DNA of 30,553 nt from Prevotella sp. GTDB taxonomy: Bacteria > Bacteroidota > Bacteroidia > Bacteroidales > Bacteroidaceae. The stretch spans positions 1-30,553 of the forward strand of contig JAGBQP010000064.1 in assembly GCA_017632825.1 (NCBI GenBank), in the 5' to 3' direction. The notes beneath the pieces are model-generated. The model did no database searches. It saw nothing but the letters and a program-made list of their open reading frames with translations, and was not told the origin of the DNA. Both the position numbers and the translations under genes were made by a program. Below are positions 23,859-30,553 of this stretch, piece after piece (within the stretch, counting starts at the first letter, position 1; each line of letters begins with the position of its first letter).

Positions 23859-25061
23859 ATGCCTGAAATATCAGTTCGCGGACTCGAAATGCCAGAGTCA
23901 CCGATTAGAAAGTTGGCTCCCCTTGCTGCTGCTGCCAAGAAACGCGGCACAAAGGTATATCACTTGAATATTGGACAGCCCGATCTGCCCACACCTCAGG
24001 TAGGACTGGAGGCCCTCAAACGCATTGATCGTGACATTCTTGAGTATTCACCATCTCAGGGCTACCAGAGTTACCGTGAGAAGTTGGTGAGCTATTATGC
24101 GAAATATAACATTAATGTAACGGCTGATGACATTATCATCACATCGGGCGGTTCTGAGGCAGTATTGTTTGCGTTTCTTAGTTGTCTAAACCCTGGCGAC
24201 GAAATTATCGTACCAGAGCCTGCATATGCCAATTATATGGCTTTTGCCATTTCGGCAGGTGCCAAAATCCGTACAATTGCAACAACCATCGAGGAGGGTT
24301 TCTCGCTGCCGAAGGTAGAGAAATTTGAAGAACTCATCAATGAGCGCACGCGTGCAATCATGATTTGCAATCCCAATAATCCGACGGGTTATCTTTATAC
24401 ACGCCGCGAAATGAACCAAATACGCGACTTGGTAAAGAAGTACGATTTGTATCTTTTCTCCGATGAGGTTTATCGTGAGTACATCTATACTGGTTCACCA
24501 TATATTTCTGCGTGTCATCTCGAAGGCATCGAACAGAATGTCATACTCATCGATTCTGTGTCTAAGCGCTACTCTGAGTGTGGTATTCGTATTGGTGCTC
24601 TTATAACTAAGAATGAAGAGGTACGCAAGGCAGTCATGAAGTTCTGTCAGGCTCGACTCTCCCCTCCTCTTATTGGTCAAATTGTAGCAGAAGCCTCACT
24701 TGATGCTCCCGAGGACTACTATCGCGATGTCTATGACGAATATGTGGAGCGTCGTAAGTGCCTTATTGACGGTCTGAACCGCATACCCGGTGTTTATTCA
24801 CCTATCCCCATGGGAGCGTTCTACACGGTAGCAAAACTCCCTGTAGATGATGCTGAGAAATTCTGTCGTTGGTGCCTTGCTGAATTCAATTACGAAGGCG
24901 AAACGGTCATGATGGCTCCTGCTGCAGGCTTCTACACCACACCGGGTGCCGGTGTCAATCAGGTACGTATTGCTTATGTGCTAAAGAAACAGGATTTGGA
25001 ACGTGCACTTGTCGTGTTGCGTAAAGCCCTGGAAGCCTACCCTGGACGTGTAGATGAATAA
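23859..25061 (+). CDS. Class I/II PLP-dependent aminotransferase (AspC-like)
   Basis: A 400-residue cytoplasmic aminotransferase of fold type I, subgroup of aspartate/aromatic transaminases. Family marks are NIGQPDLPTP (37-46), TSGGSEAVLFAF (95-106), EPAYANYM (120-127), NPNNPTG (171-177) and SDEVYREY (201-208). The PLP Schiff-base lysine is K236 in DSVSKRYSECGIRIG. R386-like residues near QVRIAYV close the active site. Substrate choice (aspartate, aromatic or other amino donor) cannot be fixed from sequence. Adjacent genes do not form an amino-acid pathway. It is followed by a permease gene at 64 bp, which may be co-transcribed. Confidence 0.9.
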   Translation: MPEISVRGLEMPESPIRKLAPLAAAAKKRGTKVYHLNIGQPDLPTPQVGLEALKRIDRDILEYSPSQGYQSYREKLVSYYAKYNINVTADDIIITSGGSEAVLFAFLSCLNPGDEIIVPEPAYANYMAFAISAGAKIRTIATTIEEGFSLPKVEKFEELINERTRAIMICNPNNPTGYLYTRREMNQIRDLVKKYDLYLFSDEVYREYIYTGSPYISACHLEGIEQNVILIDSVSKRYSECGIRIGALITKNEEVRKAVMKFCQARLSPPLIGQIVAEASLDAPEDYYRDVYDEYVERRKCLIDGLNRIPGVYSPIPMGAFYTVAKLPVDDAEKFCRWCLAEFNYEGETVMMAPAAGFYTTPGAGVNQVRIAYVLKKQDLERALVVLRKALEAYPGRVDE

Positions 25062-25125
25062 CCGCACAACAGGCCAATCAAACGACAAAGTACTCAATTC
25101 AATCGTCAAATAATAGATTTCTAAT

Positions 25126-26373
25126 TTGAACTTACCTTTATTCATAGCGCGACGCATACATAGTGACAAAGGGGACCGCCGTAAGGTGAGTCGTCCAGCT
25201 ATTCGCATTGCTACGGTTGGTGTTGCTATCGGTCTGGCGGTTATGATTATTACTGTTAGTGTAGTATTGGGGTTCAAACATACCATTAGGGATAAAGTTG
25301 TTGGTTTCGGCAGTCATATTCAGGTAACGAATCTTCTTTCAATCAATAGCAGTGAGTCATACCCTATTAGTTTGAATGATAGCATGATGAAAGCTCTCTC
25401 CGACATCGAAGGCATCCGTCATGTACAGCGCTATGCCTTTACTCAAGGTATATTAAAGACTGAAAACGAATTTCTTGGCGTTGTTTTCAAAGGTGTCGGT
25501 CCTGAGTACGATTACACTTTTCTAAGTGATAATCTCGTAGAAGGTGAGGTTCCTGCATTTAGCGATAAAAAGGGAACGAATAAAATACTGATATCACGAA
25601 TGATTGCCGACAAGATGGGACTTAAGAGTGGCGACAAGGTCTATTCTTATTTTATAGGCAACGATGATGTTCGCGTACGTCGTTTCACCATCAGCGGTAT
25701 CTATCAGACCAACATGACCCGTTTCGATGAAAAGATATGCTTTACAGACCTATATACAGCAGCCAAGTTGAACGGATGGTTTGAACGTCAATATTCAGGG
25801 GCAGAGTTGCTGGTTAAGGATTTCAACCATCTTGAGGATATTGAGCAGAATGTTATCAGTAGTATAAAAGGTACATACGACGAATATAACAATACCTATT
25901 CATCACAAAACATACATGATGCCTATCCACAGGTGTTCACATGGCTTGAGCTGCTCGATATTAATGTTTGGATTATTCTTGGACTGATGATTTGTCTTGC
26001 CGGCATCACGATGACAAGCGGCTTGCTCATTATCATTCTGGAACGGACGTCAATGATAGGTGTCTTGAAAGCATTAGGCTCGCGTAATACAATGATTAGG
26101 CACACGTTCCTGTGGTTTGCAGCCTTCATTATAGGTCGTGGTCTGATGATTGGTGATGTCATTGGCATTGGCCTTGTCCTATTACAACAGAATACGGGTT
26201 TAATTACTCTCGACCCTCAAACCTATTATGTTAGCGAAGCACCAGTAGAACTGAACCTTCCTATCATAATTGCGCTGAACGTCGCTACTCTTATTATCAG
26301 TATTTCTGTTCTAATTATCCCAAGTTTCTTTATTTCGCACATTCATCCTGCAAAATCCATGCGTTACGAATAA
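25126..26373 (+). CDS. FtsX/LolE-like ABC transporter permease
   Basis: A 415-residue inner-membrane permease of the LolC/LolE type, whose members release lipoproteins from the inner membrane. The start is TTG at 25126; it gives MNLPLFIARR, the usual beginning in Bacteroidetes members, and no upstream ATG is in frame. The first membrane helix is at about 28-51, a large periplasmic MacB-like domain spans about 55-265, and three helices follow from about 270. ERTSMIGVLKALGS is the FtsX-domain coupling signature after the second helix. No ATPase gene is adjacent, so the partner lies elsewhere. Whether it moves lipoproteins or another substrate is not shown by the sequence. Confidence 0.85.
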   Translation: MNLPLFIARRIHSDKGDRRKVSRPAIRIATVGVAIGLAVMIITVSVVLGFKHTIRDKVVGFGSHIQVTNLLSINSSESYPISLNDSMMKALSDIEGIRHVQRYAFTQGILKTENEFLGVVFKGVGPEYDYTFLSDNLVEGEVPAFSDKKGTNKILISRMIADKMGLKSGDKVYSYFIGNDDVRVRRFTISGIYQTNMTRFDEKICFTDLYTAAKLNGWFERQYSGAELLVKDFNHLEDIEQNVISSIKGTYDEYNNTYSSQNIHDAYPQVFTWLELLDINVWIILGLMICLAGITMTSGLLIIILERTSMIGVLKALGSRNTMIRHTFLWFAAFIIGRGLMIGDVIGIGLVLLQQNTGLITLDPQTYYVSEAPVELNLPIIIALNVATLIISISVLIIPSFFISHIHPAKSMRYE

Positions 26374-26377
26374 AAAA

Positions 26378-26445
26378 TTGCACATAAAATTTGCAGATGT
26401 GCAAAAAACGATGTACCTTTGCACAAAATTTAAAAAATTGTGCAA
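26378..26445 (+). promoter_or_regulatory. Two 8-11-8 palindromes around the ligase promoter (operator candidate)
   Basis: Two perfect inverted repeats share one design: TTGCACAT, 11 nt, ATGTGCAA (26378-26404) and TTGCACAA, 11 nt, TTGTGCAA (26419-26445). Their centres are 41 bp apart, close to four helical turns. The first encloses the -33 TTTG; the second overlaps the end of the -7 element, the expected start of transcription and the A of the start codon. This is the layout of a repressor operator. No regulator gene is in the window. Confidence 0.65.
26390..26421 (+). promoter_or_regulatory. Promoter of the acyl-CoA ligase pair
   Basis: TTTG (26390-26393), a 20-nt gap and TACCTTTG (26414-26421) match the consensus. 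Transcription would start near 26425, giving a leader of about 20 nt before the ATG at 26445. Confidence 0.78.
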
Positions 26446-28088
26446 TGAATCAAGCTAATAGCTTTAATCAGTTTATTGAACGTGCAATAATTTGTAATTG
26501 GAATTTTGATGCTTTGACAGACTATCATGGCATTACCCTACAATATCACGATGTAGCACGCAAGATAGAGAAACTTCATATTCTATTTGAAAATTGTGAT
26601 TTAAAACCTGGTGATAAGGTGGCTCTATGCGGACGTAACTCCGCCCATTGGGCTGTGGCATTCTTAGCAACACTCACCTATGGTGCCGTCGCCGTACCAA
26701 TTCTTCACGAGTTTAATCCTGAACAGGTTCATAATATTGTGAATCACTCTGAGGCTCGTTTACTCTTTGTAGGCGACTATGTAGTCAAGACAATTGTAGC
26801 TGACGAGATGCCCCAGCTTGAAGGCATTATCAACATACCGGACTTCTCGCTTCACACTTCTCGCTCTGAAAAGCTTACTTATGCACGCGAACACTTAAAT
26901 TTATTGTTTGGCAGCAAGTATCCACGTGCATTCCGAGCCGAACATGTTCACTACCATATAGACGAGCCAGACGAATTGGCACTCATTAACTATACCAGTG
27001 GAACAACAGGCTTTTCCAAGGGAGCGATGCTACCCTACCGCGCGCTGTGGGGAAATGTTGATTTTTGCATGAAACGTTTACCGTTAAAGTCGCAAGACAC
27101 CATGCTGAACATTCTTCCAATGGCTCACATGTATGGTCTTGCCATTGAGTTTCTATATGGTTTTAGCCGCGGCTGTCACCTATATTTCCTGACACGTTTG
27201 CCGTCACCAGCTATCATCGCAGATGCTTTTGCGACAGTACGTCCAAGTATCGTGGTAGCAGTACCGCTGATTGTAGAGAAAATTATCCGAAAGCGCGTAT
27301 TCCCCAAGATACAGACCAATGGCATTCGTTTATTACTGCAAATGCCCGTTGTATCCAAGAAAGTTAAGGAGAAAATCTGTGAACAAGTTTATCAAGCCTT
27401 TGGTGGCCGTGCGTATGAGATAATCGTTGGTGGCGCGCCACTGAGTCGAGAGGTAGAACAATTTCTGCTTTCCATTGGCTTTCCAATTACGGTAGGCTAT
27501 GGCACTACCGAATGTGCACCACTCATCAGCTATAGTGATTATAAAGATTTCGTTCCAAGCTCATGTGGAACGGTTGTTGAGCATATGGAAGTACGCATCG
27601 ACAGCGATAATCCCAACATTCCTGGCGAGATTTTGGCTCGTGGTACAAACGTTATGCTGGGTTATTACAAGAATCCCGATGCAACAGCCGCCGCTCTTGA
27701 CAGTGAAGGCTGGTATCATACAGGCGACTTGGGCACGATGAACGATAGTGGTCACATATTTATCCGAGGTCGCATTAAAAACATGCTACTTGGTGCCAGC
27801 GGTCAAAACATCTATCCCGAGGAAATCGAAGATAAGTTAAACTCCATGCCCATGGTCAACGAATGTATTGTTGTACAGCGGGAAAACAAGCTCGTTGCCC
27901 TTGTTCATCCAGATAACGATGAGGTGGTGAACTTTACAGCCGAAGAACTGCAGCACATTATGGAGGAAAACCGCCAACAGCTTAACGAACAGCTCCCCGC
28001 ATATAGTCGTATTACAGCTATCGAACTCCAAGAAGAGGAATTTGCGAAGACGCCTAAGAAAAGCATTAAACGTTACCTATATAGCTAA
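26445..28088 (+). CDS. Long-chain fatty acid-CoA ligase-like enzyme, copy 1
   Basis: A 547-residue adenylate-forming enzyme that should activate a carboxylic acid with ATP and join it to CoA. The frame is open to 26391, but that part crosses the promoter; the ATG at 26445 aligns with the start of copy 2. Motifs: YTSGTTGFSKG (183-193) binds ATP, GYGTTECAPLIS is the A5-like block, GWYHTGDLG is the A7 block, GRIKNMLLGASGQNIYPEEIE is the A8 hinge region and the C-terminal KTPKKSIKRYLY holds the catalytic lysine. It is shorter than E. coli FadD. Fatty acid is the likely substrate, but chain length is unknown. Copy 2 follows after 53 bp. Confidence 0.88.
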   Translation: MNQANSFNQFIERAIICNWNFDALTDYHGITLQYHDVARKIEKLHILFENCDLKPGDKVALCGRNSAHWAVAFLATLTYGAVAVPILHEFNPEQVHNIVNHSEARLLFVGDYVVKTIVADEMPQLEGIINIPDFSLHTSRSEKLTYAREHLNLLFGSKYPRAFRAEHVHYHIDEPDELALINYTSGTTGFSKGAMLPYRALWGNVDFCMKRLPLKSQDTMLNILPMAHMYGLAIEFLYGFSRGCHLYFLTRLPSPAIIADAFATVRPSIVVAVPLIVEKIIRKRVFPKIQTNGIRLLLQMPVVSKKVKEKICEQVYQAFGGRAYEIIVGGAPLSREVEQFLLSIGFPITVGYGTTECAPLISYSDYKDFVPSSCGTVVEHMEVRIDSDNPNIPGEILARGTNVMLGYYKNPDATAAALDSEGWYHTGDLGTMNDSGHIFIRGRIKNMLLGASGQNIYPEEIEDKLNSMPMVNECIVVQRENKLVALVHPDNDEVVNFTAEELQHIMEENRQQLNEQLPAYSRITAIELQEEEFAKTPKKSIKRYLYS

Positions 28089-28141
28089 ATTATTCCTGGC
28101 TAGTAAGCCAAATCATTAAGTAGAAAAGAGAATAAATAATT

Positions 28142-29803
28142 ATGGAACAGATACCAAGTTTTAACGAGCTCATAGAGAAGTCTATTCTCGAACACTGGGA
28201 CCTCGATGCCTTGACAGATTTTAAAGGCCAGACGTTGCAATACCACGATGTTGCACGCAAGATAGAGAAGCTACACATTCTGTTCGAAAACAGCGGTGTA
28301 ACAAAAGGTGATAAGATAGCCCTGTGTGGACGCAATTCCAGCCAATGGGCAGTAGCATTCTTGGCTACACTAACCTATGGTGCTGTTGCAGTACCCATCC
28401 TGCATGAGTTCAATGCAGAACAGATTCACAACATAGTGAATCACTCTGAGGCGAAATTACTTTTTGTCGGTGATCACGTAGCGACTATTATCGATCCGCA
28501 GAAAATGCCTACCCTCGAGGGTATCATCAACAATCCAGACTACTCACTGATGGTCAGTCGTACCGACAAGCTTACTTATGCTCGTGAACACCTGAATGAG
28601 TTATACGGAAAGAAGTTCCCCAAGTATTTCCGTAAAGAGCATGTCAGTTACTATCGTGAGCAGAGCCCTGATGAGTTGGCACTCATCAACTATACCAGCG
28701 GAACCACAGGTTTCTCAAAGGGAGTCATGATTCCTTATCGTGCTCTTTGGTCAAACTACGACTTCGCCATCGATGTACTGGGTAAAACTATCAAAGCCGG
28801 CGACCCGATCATCTCCATGCTGCCCATGGCTCACATGTATGGTATGGCATTCGAATTTATTTTCGAATTCCTGCACGGCTGTCACATCTTCTATCTTAAC
28901 CGTATTCCTTCACCTGCAATCATAGCTCAGGCTCTCGCAGAAATCAGGCCTGTCATCGTTATTGCAGTGCCTCTTATCATTGAGAAAATCATCCGCAAGA
29001 AGGTGTTCCCGAAAATACAGAACAACCGTATGCGTCTGCTGCTGCAGATGCCTGTTGTCTCAAAGAAAGTTCGCCAAATGATTTGTCAGGAGGTTATTAA
29101 GGCATTCGGTGGTCGTCTCTACGAAGTTATTATTGGTGGTGCAGCACTGAATCGGGAGGTTGAACAATTCCTTAAGCGTATAGATTTCCCCTATACCGTT
29201 GGCTATGGTGCCACGGAATGTGCCCCCATTATTTGTTATCGTGACTGGAAGACTTTTGCTCCTGGTAGTTGCGGACGCGCGGCCCTCCACATGAAAGTGG
29301 AAATCGATTCGCCTAATCCACGTACCATTCCCGGCGAGATTCTTGCCAAAGGTCCCAATGTCATGCTTGGCTATTACAAAAATACTGAAGCAACAGCAGA
29401 GACCATTGACAGTGAGGGCTGGTACCACACTGGTGACCTTGGAACGATGGATGCCGACGGTAATGTATTTATTAACGGACGTTCGAAGAACATGCTTCTC
29501 GGTGCTAATGGTCAGAATATTTATCCAGAGGAGATTGAGGACAAGCTCAATTCTATGGCAATGGTGATGGAGAGTATCGTTATACAGCGCAATAACAAAC
29601 TTGTTGCCTTAGTTCATCCTGATATGGAGGAAGCTAAAAACATGAAGTTCACAGCAGAAGATCTGAAGAACATCATGATCCAGAATCTCAACGGTTTGAA
29701 TGAACAGATTCCGGCCTATGAGAAGATATCTGAGATTATCATCCATGAAGATGAGTTTGAAAAGACCCCCAAACGATCCATCAAACGTTATCTCTATCAA
29801 TAG
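28142..29803 (+). CDS. Long-chain fatty acid-CoA ligase-like enzyme, copy 2
   Basis: A 553-residue paralogue of the preceding gene. The two align almost throughout, for example LQYHDVARKIEKLHILFEN, LCGRNS, YTSGTTGFSKG, LLQMPVVSKKV, GWYHTGDLG and the lysine-bearing KTPKRSIKRYLY. All adenylate-forming motifs are kept, so both copies should be active. Differences cluster at ADxxALAEIRPVIVI and KAGDPIISML, regions near the acyl pocket in this superfamily, which may mean different substrates. It has no strong promoter of its own in the 53-bp gap and probably depends on the operator-controlled promoter at 26390. A terminator follows. Confidence 0.88.
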   Translation: MEQIPSFNELIEKSILEHWDLDALTDFKGQTLQYHDVARKIEKLHILFENSGVTKGDKIALCGRNSSQWAVAFLATLTYGAVAVPILHEFNAEQIHNIVNHSEAKLLFVGDHVATIIDPQKMPTLEGIINNPDYSLMVSRTDKLTYAREHLNELYGKKFPKYFRKEHVSYYREQSPDELALINYTSGTTGFSKGVMIPYRALWSNYDFAIDVLGKTIKAGDPIISMLPMAHMYGMAFEFIFEFLHGCHIFYLNRIPSPAIIAQALAEIRPVIVIAVPLIIEKIIRKKVFPKIQNNRMRLLLQMPVVSKKVRQMICQEVIKAFGGRLYEVIIGGAALNREVEQFLKRIDFPYTVGYGATECAPIICYRDWKTFAPGSCGRAALHMKVEIDSPNPRTIPGEILAKGPNVMLGYYKNTEATAETIDSEGWYHTGDLGTMDADGNVFINGRSKNMLLGANGQNIYPEEIEDKLNSMAMVMESIVIQRNNKLVALVHPDMEEAKNMKFTAEDLKNIMIQNLNGLNEQIPAYEKISEIIIHEDEFEKTPKRSIKRYLYQ

Positions 29804-29834
29804 ATGTTGTTATACGAAGAATACACTAATAAAT

Positions 29835-29870
29835 AAGACGGCGCGAAAGTCATTCACGCCGTCTTTATTT
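29835..29870. terminator. Bidirectional terminator between ligase 2 and malQ
   Basis: AAGACGGCG (29835-29843) pairs with CGCCGTCTT (29857-29865) around a 13-nt loop. An A-rich left flank and TTATTT on the right allow termination of both convergent transcripts. Confidence 0.8.
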
Positions 29871-29886
29871 ATTGGTATATAAGCTG

Positions 29887-30553
29887 TTAACGTTTGCTGC
29901 GTGTTACCATAGTACGTATCTTTTGGTTGAAGCGTGTGGCCGCAAGGAGTTGTTCTATCGTCACATGCATTCGCCACTGCCAATGGTTAAAGGGGTCACT
30001 GGGCGTATTGATACGTTCAGGTCGTAGTTGCTTGGCGCGTAATTCACCCTCCATGGCGAGCCAATCCTGCAATGAAAGTATACATAACATTGAGGGACTA
30101 TAGAGGTGGCGTGCTATAATTTCTTCTGCCAGATGAGCCGGTAGGTGTTCCGGAGCCTTGCCCTCTTTTTGAAGCATGGTGATATAATAACGTTGCGTGC
30201 GCTCAGGCCTTTCTTCCCACCATAGTCGTAAAGGTGACATGTCGTGGGTCGATATGGTACAGACAGAACGATAAGGATTGGCATCAAGATGTGCAAATTC
30301 CAGACCATTCTGTTTCGGCATAGTCTGAATCTCCAGTGTCAGAATGCGGAGAGAATCAAGCACAGGTGCAACGCAGTCGGGAAGCATACCCAAATCTTCA
30401 GCGCAAATCAGTAAATGGCTGTCTTCAATGATTTCTGACAGACGTCGGGTAGCCACACCACGCCAGTATTCCGAATGTCGCTGATAGAAATAATTGTTGT
30501 ATAATCGCAGATAAGCCTCCTTCTCTTCATCGTTCAGGGCATCATATACAGAT
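29887..30553 (-). CDS. malQ: 4-alpha-glucanotransferase (MalQ), C-terminal part
   Basis: This is the C-terminal 221 residues of a GH77 4-alpha-glucanotransferase (amylomaltase), which transfers glucan segments during maltodextrin and glycogen metabolism in the cytoplasm. The gene continues beyond the window; the frame is open from 30552. Visible family marks are NNYFYQRHSEYWR near the left end, CAEDLGMLPDCV, which matches the GEDLGxVP block with its catalytic Glu, STHDMSPLRLWWEE, which matches the THDxxxxRxWW block, and DPFNHWQWRMHVTIEQL near the end. The amino-terminal catalytic Asp and any starch-binding modules lie outside the window. Confidence 0.9.
   Translation of the reverse strand, partial: SVYDALNDEEKEAYLRLYNNYFYQRHSEYWRGVATRRLSEIIEDSHLLICAEDLGMLPDCVAPVLDSLRILTLEIQTMPKQNGLEFAHLDANPYRSVCTISTHDMSPLRLWWEERPERTQRYYITMLQKEGKAPEHLPAHLAEEIIARHLYSPSMLCILSLQDWLAMEGELRAKQLRPERINTPSDPFNHWQWRMHVTIEQLLAATRFNQKIRTMVTRSKR

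Noticed and set aside
26391..26444. N-terminal extension of acyl-CoA ligase 1
   Set aside because: It contains the promoter and operator, and copy 2 aligns from the internal ATG at 26445.

Overview
The window looks like a chromosomal segment of a Bacteroidales bacterium, most likely Prevotellaceae (Prevotella/Segatella type). Support comes from the gene families (LruC/DUF4842 lipoprotein, DUF3256, DUF4296, DUF4494, DUF4738-like, HU-CCDC81/SPOR protein, C10 peptidase) and from repeated promoters of the Bacteroidetes form: TTTG or TTG, a 20-nt gap, then TAnnTTTG, with little Shine-Dalgarno signal. No phage, transposase, rRNA, tRNA or CRISPR array is visible. Gene assignments rest on motif recognition by eye; no database search was possible.

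Layout. 1-504 is the 3' end of a class A penicillin-binding protein. 505-1039 is gene-free and holds a terminator, a candidate small RNA with its own promoter and terminator, and a 29-bp tandem repeat. 1040-2935 (-) is a large LruC-domain lipoprotein. 2936-3353 is gene-free and holds the lruC-gene promoter and a second candidate small RNA on the minus strand. 3354-11868 (-) is a compact eight-gene run: ileS, a DksA/TraR-like protein, lspA, a DUF4296 lipoprotein, a nucleoside permease, a bifunctional-nuclease-family protein, rsmE and a DUF3256 protein. Diverging from ileS are a secreted 5'-nucleotidase and a NudC-type NADH pyrophosphatase (12001-14583, +). 14584-14932 carries a 21-bp tandem repeat and a 19-bp-stem terminator. 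14933-17686 (-) is rfbC-ugd-DUF4738-like lipoprotein, a nucleotide-sugar operon. 17781-21192 (+) is an HU-CCDC81/SPOR membrane protein, a zinc-ribbon FHA protein and a C10 cysteine peptidase. 21279-23704 (-) is a transmembrane pseudokinase, DUF4494 and YggS. 23859-29803 (+) holds a class I aminotransferase, a FtsX/LolE-like permease and two tandem acyl-CoA ligases. The window ends inside malQ (-).

How the parts relate. Housekeeping functions dominate: translation (IleS, RsmE), lipoprotein maturation (LspA), envelope sugar precursors (RfbC, Ugd), nucleotide salvage (5'-nucleotidase, NudC, nucleoside permease) and lipid activation (two ligases). The signals most worth following are: (1) two candidate small RNAs with matching promoters and mutually complementary 5' regions; (2) an IleS with a GIHH in place of the HIGH motif; (3) a duplicated 8-11-8 palindrome straddling the acyl-CoA ligase promoter; (4) a kinase-fold membrane protein lacking catalytic residues, close to an FHA protein; and (5) an apparently leaderless GTG-start gene for the HU-CCDC81/SPOR protein.
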